From the NCBI RefSeq assembly GCF_051020765.1, contig NW_027469118.1, positions 868,001-932,000 of the forward strand: a stretch of DNA of 64,000 nt. Reading direction: 5' to 3'. The stretch is from Lasioglossum baleicum (Eukaryota > Arthropoda > Insecta > Hymenoptera > Halictidae). Below are positions 18,113-27,397 of the stretch, piece by piece. Position 1 is the first letter of the stretch. Each line of letters begins with the position of its first letter. The translations under genes were made by a program, and so were the position numbers. The notes under the pieces were generated by a model. It was given only the letters and a program-made list of their open reading frames with translations, made no database searches and was not told where the DNA came from.

Positions 18113-18116
18113 CACT
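18113..18116. repeat. Target site duplication CACT, left of element B
   Basis: CACT precedes the inverted element and is repeated at 27394-27397. Removing the element restores GCAAATGCACTGATC, an ordinary monomer. Confidence 0.93.
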
Positions 18117-20082
18117 TGTCACGTCCGTCACTGTGTTTTTGTTACAGGTACCAGGAGAGAGAAAAGAGAACAGTGACAGACGGACGGTTGAGATATTATG
18201 GTTAAAATGAGGAGTGGTCTTTCGTGCCGAGATAGCCGCGGGCTGTCATATGCACTAGGACAACCGATATTGCTATGGATGCAGTCAAGAAAAGAACGTC
18301 CGACGCGGTTACAAGAAGTGTCCCGACAAGAATCGCGCGCGAGAGGGTGCAACGAGAACGGTGAGTTTACAGGATTCAACAATTATACAAGATATTATAC
18401 GACTCACCGCAATGTTGTATTAACGCCTAATAATATTGTTGCAGCAGGAACTGGCGGTACTGACAGTAGGTGTCGTACATCGGATCTTCTATACAGATGT
18501 CCTCGAGGTGGGGAAGATCCGGCAGAGCTGCTGCTGCTCGGTTCGGGACGACGTTAGTGGCCTTGGATGCTGGCCGCAAGACGACACGTTGATGAGCTGG
18601 CAGAGGAACGTCACGGATGATTCGGCAACGGACCCTGGGAACGATGATCGTGTCTCGGCTGTCGTCGTCGTCGGCTATGTCGATCACCTCTGGACAATCG
18701 ACCGGATGTAGAACTGGCGTCGGAGCTCGCGAGAGGTCCGCGTGGTTGACCTCTTTAGGAGGGTTGCAAGGGCAACCGTATACAGAAACGTAATCGGACG
18801 CGTCACACGGAATGTGCTCGGTGGTTCCCAGAAGTTCTGTCCACTCGGTAGTGGCAATGATTTGATCGAGCACCGCTTTATTTCTCAACGCGCGTCTCAA
18901 TTTAGCAAGTTGATACTTGCGTCCCGCTCGACGTGGGCGTCGCATGGGTAAGGAATAGTAATGATGGAATATTAATAATATAATGAAAATGAACTTCCAC
19001 TTGTTATTAACCTTTTTGGTAGTTAACTCGCTTCACGTCTATAGTGGCGGCTCAGCGTTTCCACTGCGCTCTTTAGACCAATTCTAGACGTGGCACGAGA
19101 ACTTCTCTATGACTCGCTTCAAATTCCTTATTGGCGGCTCAGCGTTTCCACTGCGCACTTTAGACCAAGTCCGGATATGTCACGAGTTTAATATATTCGA
19201 TGCAAGAACTGAATTGGAAGATGGTGTTGAACTAACACAAGAATAACAAGATCGAAGCACTGGTATAACAACGATATATTAAATAAGAACTGGTAAGTAC
19301 ACTGGTATACAATATGTAAGTAATATTATAATAGGAGTAGTAATTGGATTAATGAATAATGGATATTGTAATGTGTTATAGGAATAACGTATGAGAATTA
19401 GGACTTGAGTTGAGTTGAGTTAGAGTTGGAATTGGAATTGGAATTAGGAGTGAAGGATCGACACACTTCACTTTCGCGGAGCTAGACTGAACACGTCTGC
19501 TCTTGAAGTCGGAAGAAGCCGGACTGGCACGTCCGTGCGAGTCGCTCGCTTGGAGCGAACCGTTCGAGTCGCTGGCTGAAGGCGGACTGATGCAAGCGTC
19601 CGCTCTGCCTTGCCTCCTTCGGTCGGAGTGGGGATAGCTGACGCTGCAGTCTCTTTGTTCTTCAGTCGTCGGAGTGGGAGAACCGCTGACGCAGCAGCGT
19701 CTTCGCTCCCGGGGACTGCACGTGCATTTCTGCTGACGCTGCAGTCTCGTGGCTGTCCTATTGCCCTCTACGAGCGTGGGACTGCTGATGCAGCAGTCTT
19801 TGGACTTCTCGACGTTTCTAGAAGCTTCTAGATGCTTCCAGAGTGATGCAATACTTTATTGCATTATGTGTCGTGGTGATGGGTTGAAACTGAGGTAAGG
19901 TGTTGATCAAGGTGAAGTTATGGTGATGGGTAGAGACGGAGATAAGGATTAGAACAATACAATAATGAGATCTTAATACTATGCTCTTATGTCTAGGGGA
20001 CGGTGTGTGGATCTTATGTAGATCAGACCTTGTATACATAGTGTGTGTACAAGGCCAACGTCGTACATCGGACGACGTAACA
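18117..20082 (-). repeat. 3' LTR of element B (1966 bp)
   Basis: In reverse orientation it starts TGTCACG and ends CGTAACA on the plus strand. It is a distinct LTR subfamily: 29 bp shorter than A, with a different GC-rich variable stretch around 19515-19590. The heat-shock-type element, twin hairpins and LTR ORF are retained. Confidence 0.95.
18427..18945 (-). CDS. LTR-encoded 172-aa protein, element B 3' LTR
   Basis: Same 172-aa protein as in element A with few substitutions (Ser to Arg in IIRDV, Thr to Ala in the NRAAAA stretch). Intact start and stop. Function unknown. Confidence 0.55.
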   Translation of the reverse strand: MRRPRRAGRKYQLAKLRRALRNKAVLDQIIATTEWTELLGTTEHIPCDASDYVSVYGCPCNPPKEVNHADLSRAPTPVLHPVDCPEVIDIADDDDSRDTIIVPRVRCRIIRDVPLPAHQRVVLRPASKATNVVPNRAAAALPDLPHLEDICIEDPMYDTYCQYRQFLLQQYY

Positions 20083-20126
20083 CCTCCCAACGCGGAAAAG
20101 AAATTTCTTACAAGGAAGAAATTTCT
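20083..20126 (-). other. Polypurine tract and 11-bp hairpin of element B
   Basis: Read on the minus strand, TTGGGAGG (20083-20090) abuts the 3' LTR and is preceded by the same perfect stem as in A (arms 20099-20109 and 20116-20126, 6-nt loop). Confidence 0.7.
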
Positions 20127-20148
20127 CGCTCAACACTCGATATCACAC

Positions 20149-22236
20149 TCATTCATGCGACGCATCGTCCGGAGGTACTCCGCGCAGGGAGCACAGTTCT
20201 CGGCGAGTATTTTCTATATTTGAACGAAACACTGGTCGCACTGAAATGTTGTCGGTGTCGGCACGTGGGGCTGGGGCTGGTTTTGTAATGTCCGACAAGT
20301 CGTATTCGCAATGTTCATTTTTCGACTGTCTTTTCTCGGGGTTTAGGGTGGGTGGGGAATCACTTTGTTCACTAACACTTTCACTTGCACTTTTCCTGTA
20401 TCTTGCTGTATACGTGTAAGTATTGTCCTTTTGCTTCAGGAAGATGAAGAATCTTGTGAGGGAGCTCCATACGGCGACTGCTAGATGCAAACTCCATCCG
20501 TAAAGTGAGTGCAATGCAATACCATTGATTATGGTACTTATGATAGTCTTTATTGTTCGGATTGCTATATATATTCCTAGCACTCCGGCACTGATTGAAC
20601 CAAATGTGGTGAATCCTGACCACAGTTTTTGTGCTGTTGACTCCGCTATCTGTTGCAGGGAGTTTTCGTCGAGCAGGTTGAACATATTAACGTTCCCTGT
20701 TGCGTAATCTCTGCCGGATGCTCCTTGGGCGATAGAATTTATTACGGCCACTCTTTCCACTGGAAACATGATGTGGTCCTGTAGTTTGTTGAGATCCTCT
20801 TGGGAATAAATTCCGCCTGTTGCGATATTTGTTGGATCCACGTACTTCCACGTGGGTTTGATGAGCGGTTGTAATGTTGCTGGGGCAACGGTCTCTGTGA
20901 GTGACGGCGTTAAACGATACCAAATTCCGTTTATTTTGTAGAGAGGCGGCAGGAGTTCATTGCATGGCTTTTCCGTACCTGTGGCAACTATAATATGGTC
21001 TCCTGGCTTTAAGAACTTGGAAGAATTCTGGTAAGTGATCGGAAGTTCATCGAAACACTTATCCGTTTTCCGAACTTGTACGGTTACTGGAATGCACTTT
21101 ATAATATGCACCACTTCTCCAGCTGGAACTGCGACGAATCCTGGTTCTCGCATAATGGCAGCTGCTATTTCTTCCGGTGATGAGTGTAACATCGTTAGTG
21201 CGTTTTGAAGGACCTGTTTCTCCAGTTCGCACTTTTGCCGGATGACATCCTGGTACAACTGGGTAAGTTGACTTTTCAGATGTTTTTCTACGTAGATGAA
21301 CTTACTATTCACGTAGGTGAATATGTCCAGATTGCTTACTATGGTGTGAGTGCGTTCCTTGAATTTACCGGACAAACTTGTATCCAGAATAAAGAGCTTG
21401 GGGTGCTCCGTGCGAATAATAATATAACCGCAAATTGATGTACGACCAGATTCTGTCAACGCGAATGTGGTGTCTTCAGATTCCACCATATATAGTGTAG
21501 GTGAGAACTTTGTCTTTGTAGAAACTCTGGTAGCTAGTCCTTCGTAAAGAACGTCGTAGCTATTGAACTTGCAGTAATCGTTGGGAACGACGTCCCAGAA
21601 TGTATGTCCATCTTGTGTATCAAGGCAGCTTCCTTTTGTGAAGGTGCATATTTGTCCTGACTGTAGATGGATCTGACCTGTAGAGAGCTTCACTGTTGCT
21701 GTGTAGTCCCTCAGGGTTATTCGAACGATGGCCTGTACAACGACACTGGTCCAAGTGCCGAATGGGTCGTTGTATGTTGTTCCCGCGCATTGCCCGTTAT
21801 TTTGAAGTTCTCCCGCCAATGTGAGGCTGCGGGATGTAGTAGAATTGGGCTGGACTCCCGTGACCTGGGCGGTCGGAGTGATGAGGATTGTTCCGGTCTT
21901 CTGCAACTCGGAACAGGTTTCACTGGTGGTTGCCAGTAAATATTCTTGTCGTCCGTTCGTGACGATGGAAACATGTGAGTGCATGCCACAATAGAATATC
22001 GTGCGGTCGATTTCTATGTGGCACTGGATTACTCTCGTCTGAGTAAATTCTGCTAGTTGTAGCAATTGGATTTTTACTGAGTCCTCTGTGGGCTTGATTT
22101 CTTCAGGCTCGCAATCAGGAATATCGATGATGGAGAACGTTGTCGTGTTCAGTGTAGATCCTCCACAATCGTATCCGATGAGGGTGTACACTCGCGTGGC
22201 TATAGAGAGTAAGATGGCAACTTGGATCGGTTGCAT
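20149..22236 (-). CDS. env: Envelope-type glycoprotein (chuvirus-like class III fusion protein), captured
   Basis: A 695-residue in-frame segment that looks like a complete type I membrane glycoprotein. The internal ATG at 22236 begins a hydrophobic signal-like stretch (MQPIQVAILLSIATRVYT), followed by a Cys-rich ectodomain with sequons NTT, NST and NSS. Near the C-terminus is a long hydrophobic region (around 20500-20630) suitable as a membrane anchor, then the element's hydrophilic tail. The YDC start, paired cysteines and a CGMHSH motif resemble glycoproteins of chuvirus-like negative-strand arthropod viruses, which are known to have been captured by insect LTR elements. It lacks the furin-type R-x-K-R site expected of the baculovirus-F-like env of classical errantiviruses. 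The family call rests on motif recall, not a search. The frame is undamaged. Confidence 0.65.
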   Translation of the reverse strand: MQPIQVAILLSIATRVYTLIGYDCGGSTLNTTTFSIIDIPDCEPEEIKPTEDSVKIQLLQLAEFTQTRVIQCHIEIDRTIFYCGMHSHVSIVTNGRQEYLLATTSETCSELQKTGTILITPTAQVTGVQPNSTTSRSLTLAGELQNNGQCAGTTYNDPFGTWTSVVVQAIVRITLRDYTATVKLSTGQIHLQSGQICTFTKGSCLDTQDGHTFWDVVPNDYCKFNSYDVLYEGLATRVSTKTKFSPTLYMVESEDTTFALTESGRTSICGYIIIRTEHPKLFILDTSLSGKFKERTHTIVSNLDIFTYVNSKFIYVEKHLKSQLTQLYQDVIRQKCELEKQVLQNALTMLHSSPEEIAAAIMREPGFVAVPAGEVVHIIKCIPVTVQVRKTDKCFDELPITYQNSSKFLKPGDHIIVATGTEKPCNELLPPLYKINGIWYRLTPSLTETVAPATLQPLIKPTWKYVDPTNIATGGIYSQEDLNKLQDHIMFPVERVAVINSIAQGASGRDYATGNVNMFNLLDENSLQQIAESTAQKLWSGFTTFGSISAGVLGIYIAIRTIKTIISTIINGIALHSLYGWSLHLAVAVWSSLTRFFIFLKQKDNTYTYTARYRKSASESVSEQSDSPPTLNPEKRQSKNEHCEYDLSDITKPAPAPRADTDNISVRPVFRSNIENTRRELCSLRGVPPDDASHE

Positions 22237-24081
22237 GATTACAGTTTCGTGTGTGTCTAAGGACTGACGGTCTTCTGAGGCGATTGCTGCTTCGGAGGAG
22301 CGGTGTTGCGATGTGATATGCTGATCTTCCAGTGGTGGAAGGAGATTTTGCTGACCAGAGGTTTCGTATTTCGCTCGTTTAATCTGGTAGGGGTATCTGT
22401 TATCGCGAGGGTACTCGGATTTATATTTCTTTCTTGCTGACGCGCATTTCGCTGTAGCGCAGAGATTAATTTTATCGTATTTGTTTCGCTTCGCATGGCA
22501 ACGTGCAGATGGAAGTTGAAAGGAATCGAGTTTCTGTGGATCATCAAAGATATGATTTCGAAGTAAGTTATGAAGTTCTTTTACTTTGGAGGCTTTGATA
22601 TCCTTCTCTGGTTTAGAACTGTCGCTGGATTTATTGTGCAATATAGAACAGACCTGCTTACATATGGGTCTTGAAGATCTTTGATTGTCGTAAGAATGGA
22701 GTTGGTCTTGGAATTGATCGGGCTGGTTACCGGAGTTAGAATAAGGATCGGGCTGGTTACCGGAGTTAGAATAAGAATCGGGCTGGTTACCGGAGTTAGT
22801 AATGTCGGGATGGTTACCGAATGCGTCGGGACGATACCCGGAATTAGAAAGGTCGGGATGGTTACCGAATGCGTCGGGATGGTTCCCGGAATTAGTAAGG
22901 TCGGGATGGTTACCGAATGCGTCGGGATGATACCCGGAATTAGAAAGGTCGGGATGGTTACCGAATGCGTCGGGATGATACCCGGAAGTAGAAAAGTCGG
23001 AAGAGTACGACTCGATTTCTTCCATTTCCAATGGGGGCAATCGAAATGAAACTCTTTCCGACGAGGTGTTAAAACACCGGAGGCTCGCTTTGCCTTTACG
23101 ATTGGTGACAACGCAGTCACCCAGGAATACATCCGGCGCTACATTAACACGGCGGATATATCCCTGTTTAGGTCCTTCGACGTCGACCGCTATGCACGCA
23201 ACGGTACGAGGTTCGAGGACGAATTCTTCGGATTTCGGAGGAGTCTTTGTTCGGACTCGATCCTCACGCTCCACGACCCGACTTCTCGCAGTGTACTCCG
23301 ATATCTCTCGAGTCTCCTTCGATTCCGGCCGGCTTTTCACGGCGTTTTTCTCTAGGGAGTACTCGATCGAATCCCGAGGAGGCATTGAAATAACCTCCGT
23401 CACCGGGGCTCTGCAAGGTCTGACCGCGGGTGCACGAGGATTTGAGGAAGACACTCGAACGTTCCTTGCCGAATGTTCCTCACGCTTGGCGGCTGGAGTT
23501 TTAACGAGATCGTTGGTCATAGACGAAGGCATTGAAATAACCTCTGCTGCCAATTTATCGCGAGGCTCAGCCGCGGGCGCGCAAGGGTTCGAGAAGGGAA
23601 CCCGAATGTTTCCTATCGTAATGTATTCATTCGCAAAGGAGATCTCGGCTCCTGTTCTGAAGAAGGGAGAACCGAGGATTCCGTCGATGTTAATTGGGAA
23701 GTTTTCTTCCAAGACATGAAATTCAATAGGGTTTTGACCCTGTAAGTGTATTTTAATTTGACCGAGAGTTGGAATGGATCCCTCGGTTATTCCTTGGACT
23801 TCTATAGTGTTCGTATGATCTATAGGTAGATTTGGTTCTAGACTTGACGCACGAATTAAATTGATCTCCGAACCCGTGTCTAGCAAAAATTCACACTTCT
23901 TTTGTAATTGAGGGGCGGAGATTTTTACGCGCGGAATTGGTGAGTCTGCAGCAAGATTTACTGCTGAGACGAATCGTCGGACTGGTCGTTCGTCCGGATA
24001 GCCGTTTGGGTGCGGGCTGTAGTTTGGGTTAAAGATGCGGCCTCCCGCCTTGGGTTGGCTTCGGTCGGGAGGCCGGACTCG
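20149..24081 (-). CDS. Protease-glycoprotein fusion ORF of element B
   Basis: One frame of about 1310 codons in the -1 frame after Gag. It begins with the same protease (LLDTGSE, then ILGSPFF) and linker as A and C, continues through a 4+3 copy minisatellite, then about 165 residues of basic, Cys-containing sequence I do not recognise, then a 695-residue glycoprotein, and ends in the shared tail (KPAPAPRADTDNISVRP and following residues). RT, RNase H and integrase are missing with no frame disruption. A Gag-PR-Env polyprotein could not easily put the glycoprotein into the ER, so the glycoprotein is more likely made from a spliced RNA starting at the internal ATG at 22236. Confidence 0.85.
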   Translation of the reverse strand, partial: RVRPPDRSQPKAGGRIFNPNYSPHPNGYPDERPVRRFVSAVNLAADSPIPRVKISAPQLQKKCEFLLDTGSEINLIRASSLEPNLPIDHTNTIEVQGITEGSIPTLGQIKIHLQGQNPIEFHVLEENFPINIDGILGSPFFRTGAEISFANEYITIGNIRVPFSNPCAPAAEPRDKLAAEVISMPSSMTNDLVKTPAAKREEHSARNVRVSSSNPRAPAVRPCRAPVTEVISMPPRDSIEYSLEKNAVKSRPESKETREISEYTARSRVVEREDRVRTKTPPKSEEFVLEPRTVACIAVDVEGPKQGYIRRVNVAPDVFLGDCVVTNRKGKASLRCFNTSSERVSFRLPPLEMEEIESYSSDFSTSGYHPDAFGNHPDLSNSGYHPDAFGNHPDLTNSGNHPDAFGNHPDLSNSGYRPDAFGNHPDITNSGNQPDSYSNSGNQPDPYSNSGNQPDQFQDQLHSYDNQRSSRPICKQVCSILHNKSSDSSKPEKDIKASKVKELHNLLRNHIFDDPQKLDSFQLPSARCHAKRNKYDKINLCATAKCASARKKYKSEYPRDNRYPYQIKRAKYETSGQQNLLPPLEDQHITSQHRSSEAAIASEDRQSLDTHETVIMQPIQVAILLSIATRVYTLIGYDCGGSTLNTTTFSIIDIPDCEPEEIKPTEDSVKIQLLQLAEFTQTRVIQCHIEIDRTIFYCGMHSHVSIVTNGRQEYLLATTSETCSELQKTGTILITPTAQVTGVQPNSTTSRSLTLAGELQNNGQCAGTTYNDPFGTWTSVVVQAIVRITLRDYTATVKLSTGQIHLQSGQICTFTKGSCLDTQDGHTFWDVVPNDYCKFNSYDVLYEGLATRVSTKTKFSPTLYMVESEDTTFALTESGRTSICGYIIIRTEHPKLFILDTSLSGKFKERTHTIVSNLDIFTYVNSKFIYVEKHLKSQLTQLYQDVIRQKCELEKQVLQNALTMLHSSPEEIAAAIMREPGFVAVPAGEVVHIIKCIPVTVQVRKTDKCFDELPITYQNSSKFLKPGDHIIVATGTEKPCNELLPPLYKINGIWYRLTPSLTETVAPATLQPLIKPTWKYVDPTNIATGGIYSQEDLNKLQDHIMFPVERVAVINSIAQGASGRDYATGNVNMFNLLDENSLQQIAESTAQKLWSGFTTFGSISAGVLGIYIAIRTIKTIISTIINGIALHSLYGWSLHLAVAVWSSLTRFFIFLKQKDNTYTYTARYRKSASESVSEQSDSPPTLNPEKRQSKNEHCEYDLSDITKPAPAPRADTDNISVRPVFRSNIENTRRELCSLRGVPPDDASHE
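22717..22998 (-). repeat. Coding minisatellite of element B (4 x 48 bp + 3 x 30 bp)
   Basis: Same 16- and 10-residue repeats as element A with fewer copies. The last 30-bp unit is the last sequence B shares with A and C before the glycoprotein module, so the switch lies at this repeat. Confidence 0.9.
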
Positions 24082-25316
24082 TTTCCCGACCTCCTATTAT
24101 TATTAAAAGCGCGCTTACGGCACTCGTGAATATCGTGCCCGGGGACTTTGCAGTAGTTGCAAAATTTGTTAGGGCTTGAGGGGCGATCTGTGCGACCATT
24201 GCGGTACGTGTTTTGGTCGCGAGGATTGTTTTCCCATCGCCGTTGCGGCGTCGGGGAGCGATAAGAGTCCCGGTTTAAGTTTCTCGAGGACTGCTGAGAC
24301 GAGTCCGGTCTGTTATCGCGGCGTTCTTGAGTTCGCTCTGGAATGTCACGAGCGGACTCGTACGTGGAACGCTGGCGATACGGCCGGTTATCAGAGAAGC
24401 TGACTCGTTTTTCTTCGCGGATCAGTTCTCGTCGACGAGTCTGGTCTGACTCATACTGCCTGTAAGCAGAGATGGCTGCTTCGAAAACAGTGGCAGGATT
24501 TCGCGAAGGGCAATGAAGCACTTCGGCACGCAGCTGGGGAAGGAGACCTCGTAGAAAACAATCAACTACGAAGCGATCTAGTTCTTCGTAATCAAGGCCA
24601 ATATCTGTGGCATCTTGAATCGCGGTTCGAAGGTCTTTGACGCGATTGATGAAGTCTAAGATGTGCTCGTTTGGAGCTTGGAGTACACTCGCGAGATCGC
24701 CACGGTACTGGTCAACGAATTTGTATGGGCCCAGTACTGTTCGTAATTTCTCGCATAGTGCAGAAATTGTGAATATGTGCTGGCCTTCTATAGCGGCATA
24801 AGCACGATCGTGGAGTTTGTTGCAGAGCAATTTTGTGAGGGCACGCTCTGCAGTGGCCGGTACGGTGTCACGCGCGCGTTTGCATGCGCGTATGAATTGT
24901 AGAACGGAAGACGAAGTTCCGTCGAATCTAGGGACAAGCTCGGCGGCTTGTTTTAGAGCGAAATTACCAGTAGGTTCATACTGTGGGATTTCGCGTGGCT
25001 CTGGCGGTGAAGGTTCCCGCATATTAGAGACGTTACTAGGGCCTGGTGTAGGCGTCTGTTGACGTAGGGTTTGATTCGTGATTTGGATGTTATGAAGCTC
25101 TTTTCGTATTTCGTCGAGCATATTCTTTTGGTTTTGTGCGTCTTCTTCATATTTGAGACGCAATTTGGCAATAAAATCAGTTTCCTCTTTGAGATATTGC
25201 TCTCTACGGGCGAGGTCTTGTGCGTATAGAAGTAGCTCTTCCTCGGTCATTGGGGGAAGGTCTGCGTTAGGATCTGCTTGGAGATCCCTTTGAGATCGCG
25301 TGATTGGGCGAGACAT
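23958..25316 (-). CDS. gag: Gag polyprotein of element B
   Basis: 452 aa, collinear with Gag of A and C with scattered substitutions (RDLQAD for RDLRAD near the start, KVPGHD for KTPGHD in the knuckle). The CCHC knuckle and the GGA AAC slip codons are intact. Near-identity of Gag and of the frameshift and primer signals means B RNA should be packaged by particles of A or C, and the reverse. Confidence 0.92.
   Translation of the reverse strand: MSRPITRSQRDLQADPNADLPPMTEEELLLYAQDLARREQYLKEETDFIAKLRLKYEEDAQNQKNMLDEIRKELHNIQITNQTLRQQTPTPGPSNVSNMREPSPPEPREIPQYEPTGNFALKQAAELVPRFDGTSSSVLQFIRACKRARDTVPATAERALTKLLCNKLHDRAYAAIEGQHIFTISALCEKLRTVLGPYKFVDQYRGDLASVLQAPNEHILDFINRVKDLRTAIQDATDIGLDYEELDRFVVDCFLRGLLPQLRAEVLHCPSRNPATVFEAAISAYRQYESDQTRRRELIREEKRVSFSDNRPYRQRSTYESARDIPERTQERRDNRPDSSQQSSRNLNRDSYRSPTPQRRWENNPRDQNTYRNGRTDRPSSPNKFCNYCKVPGHDIHECRKRAFNNNRRSGNESGLPTEANPRREAASLTQTTARTQTAIRTNDQSDDSSQQ
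24039..24087 (-). promoter_or_regulatory. -1 frameshift signal of element B
   Basis: On the minus strand the heptamer GGGAAAC is at 24087-24081, the spacer is 6 nt, and the 9-bp stem arms are 24066-24074 and 24039-24047. All paired bases match element A; only the loop differs. It drives a Gag-PR-glycoprotein frame instead of Gag-Pol. Confidence 0.85.
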
Positions 25317-25406
25317 TTTGAAAGATATGAATGGGATTTAGAAATGTGAATTTCGCACTGACACGCGTCGGGCTTATTAATGCAAATATCGGCGACCACT
25401 TCGATG

Positions 25407-25423
25407 TCCTACCGACTGCGCCA
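25407..25423 (-). other. Primer binding site of element B, tRNA-Ser type
   Basis: TGGCGCAGTCGGTAGGA on the minus strand, 4 nt inside the 5' LTR. Identical to A and C. Confidence 0.85.
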
Positions 25424-25427
25424 AATT

Positions 25428-27393
25428 TGTCACGTCCGTCACTGTGTTTTTGTTACAGGTACCAGGAGAGAGAAAAGAGAACAGTGACAGACGGACGGTT
25501 GAGATATTATGGTTAAAATGAGGAGTGGTCTTTCGTGCCGAGATAGCCGCGGGCTGTCATATGCACTAGGACAACCGATATTGCTATGGATGCAGTCAAG
25601 AAAAGAACGTCCGACGCGGTTACAAGAAGTGTCCCGACAAGAATCGCGCGCGAGAGGGTGCAACGAGAACGGTGAGTTTACAGGATTCAACAATTATACA
25701 AGATATTATACGACTCACCGCAATGTTGTATTAACGCCTAATAATATTGTTGCAGCAGGAACTGGCGGTACTGACAGTAGGTGTCGTACATCGGATCTTC
25801 TATACAGATGTCCTCGAGGTGGGGAAGATCCGGCAGAGCTGCTGCTGCTCGGTTCGGGACGACGTTAGTGGCCTTGGATGCTGGCCGCAAGACGACACGT
25901 TGATGAGCTGGCAGAGGAACGTCACGGATGATTCGGCAACGGACCCTGGGAACGATGATCGTGTCTCGGCTGTCGTCGTCGTCGGCTATGTCGATCACCT
26001 CTGGACAATCGACCGGATGTAGAACTGGCGTCGGAGCTCGCGAGAGGTCCGCGTGGTTGACCTCTTTAGGAGGGTTGCAAGGGCAACCGTATACAGAAAC
26101 GTAATCGGACGCGTCACACGGAATGTGCTCGGTGGTTCCCAGAAGTTCTGTCCACTCGGTAGTGGCAATGATTTGATCGAGCACCGCTTTATTTCTCAAC
26201 GCGCGTCTCAATTTAGCAAGTTGATACTTGCGTCCCGCTCGACGTGGGCGTCGCATGGGTAAGGAATAGTAATGATGGAATATTAATAATATAATGAAAA
26301 TGAACTTCCACTTGTTATTAACCTTTTTGGTAGTTAACTCGCTTCACGTCTATAGTGGCGGCTCAGCGTTTCCACTGCGCTCTTTAGACCAATTCTAGAC
26401 GTGGCACGAGAACTTCTCTATGACTCGCTTCAAATTCCTTATTGGCGGCTCAGCGTTTCCACTGCGCACTTTAGACCAAGTCCGGATATGTCACGAGTTT
26501 AATATATTCGATGCAAGAACTGAATTGGAAGATGGTGTTGAACTAACACAAGAATAACAAGATCGAAGCACTGGTATAACAACGATATATTAAATAAGAA
26601 CTGGTAAGTACACTGGTATACAATATGTAAGTAATATTATAATAGGAGTAGTAATTGGATTAATGAATAATGGATATTGTAATGTGTTATAGGAATAACG
26701 TATGAGAATTAGGACTTGAGTTGAGTTGAGTTAGAGTTGGAATTGGAATTGGAATTAGGAGTGAAGGATCGACACACTTCACTTTCGCGGAGCTAGACTG
26801 AACACGTCTGCTCTTGAAGTCGGAAGAAGCCGGACTGGCACGTCCGTGCGAGTCGCTCGCTTGGAGCGAACCGTTCGAGTCGCTGGCTGAAGGCGGACTG
26901 ATGCAAGCGTCCGCTCTGCCTTGCCTCCTTCGGTCGGAGTGGGGATAGCTGACGCTGCAGTCTCTTTGTTCTTCAGTCGTCGGAGTGGGAGAACCGCTGA
27001 CGCAGCAGCGTCTTCGCTCCCGGGGACTGCACGTGCATTTCTGCTGACGCTGCAGTCTCGTGGCTGTCCTATTGCCCTCTACGAGCGTGGGACTGCTGAT
27101 GCAGCAGTCTTTGGACTTCTCGACGTTTCTAGAAGCTTCTAGATGCTTCCAGAGTGATGCAATACTTTATTGCATTATGTGTCGTGGTGATGGGTTGAAA
27201 CTGAGGTAAGGTGTTGATCAAGGTGAAGTTATGGTGATGGGTAGAGACGGAGATAAGGATTAGAACAATACAATAATGAGATCTTAATACTATGCTCTTA
27301 TGTCTAGGGGACGGTGTGTGGATCTTATGTAGATCAGACCTTGTATACATAGTGTGTGTACAAGGCCAACGTCGTACATCGGACGACGTAACA
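25428..27393 (-). repeat. 5' LTR of element B (1966 bp)
   Basis: Same length as the LTR at 18117 and collinear at an offset of 7311 bp, with no differences noticed. It ends CGTAACA at 27393, followed by the second CACT. Confidence 0.95.
25738..26256 (-). CDS. LTR-encoded 172-aa protein, element B 5' LTR
   Basis: Identical to the copy at 18427-18945. In the 5' LTR it precedes gag by about 420 nt. Confidence 0.55.
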   Translation of the reverse strand: MRRPRRAGRKYQLAKLRRALRNKAVLDQIIATTEWTELLGTTEHIPCDASDYVSVYGCPCNPPKEVNHADLSRAPTPVLHPVDCPEVIDIADDDDSRDTIIVPRVRCRIIRDVPLPAHQRVVLRPASKATNVVPNRAAAALPDLPHLEDICIEDPMYDTYCQYRQFLLQQYY

Positions 27394-27397
27394 CACT
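27394..27397. repeat. Target site duplication CACT, right of element B
   Basis: Matches 18113-18116. Confidence 0.93.

Larger units (their letters stand above)
13292..18116. repeat. Satellite array, second block
   Basis: Same 149-bp satellite as the left block. Monomers from about 14432 onward match those from 888 onward at an offset of 13,544 bp; subtracting element A and its duplication leaves 2980 bp, or 20 monomers, so A landed inside a pre-existing 20-monomer duplication. The block from about 16316 to 18116 recurs at 27836-29630. Some monomers have one extra T (GATCGTCTGAATCTG), giving 150 bp. Confidence 0.97.
18117..27393 (-). mobile_element. Element B: LTR element with Gag, protease and viral-type glycoprotein, no RT or integrase
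   Basis: A 9277-bp element in reverse orientation with 1966-bp LTRs, the same tRNA-Ser primer site, Gag, frameshift signal and protease as A and C. After the minisatellite (22717) its sequence departs from A and C. About 2.3 kb of unrelated sequence encodes an envelope-type glycoprotein, then it rejoins the shared tail near 20400. RT, RNase H and integrase are absent. The LTRs look identical and there is a clean target duplication, so it moved recently and must have used enzymes from a relative in trans. Confidence 0.93.
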
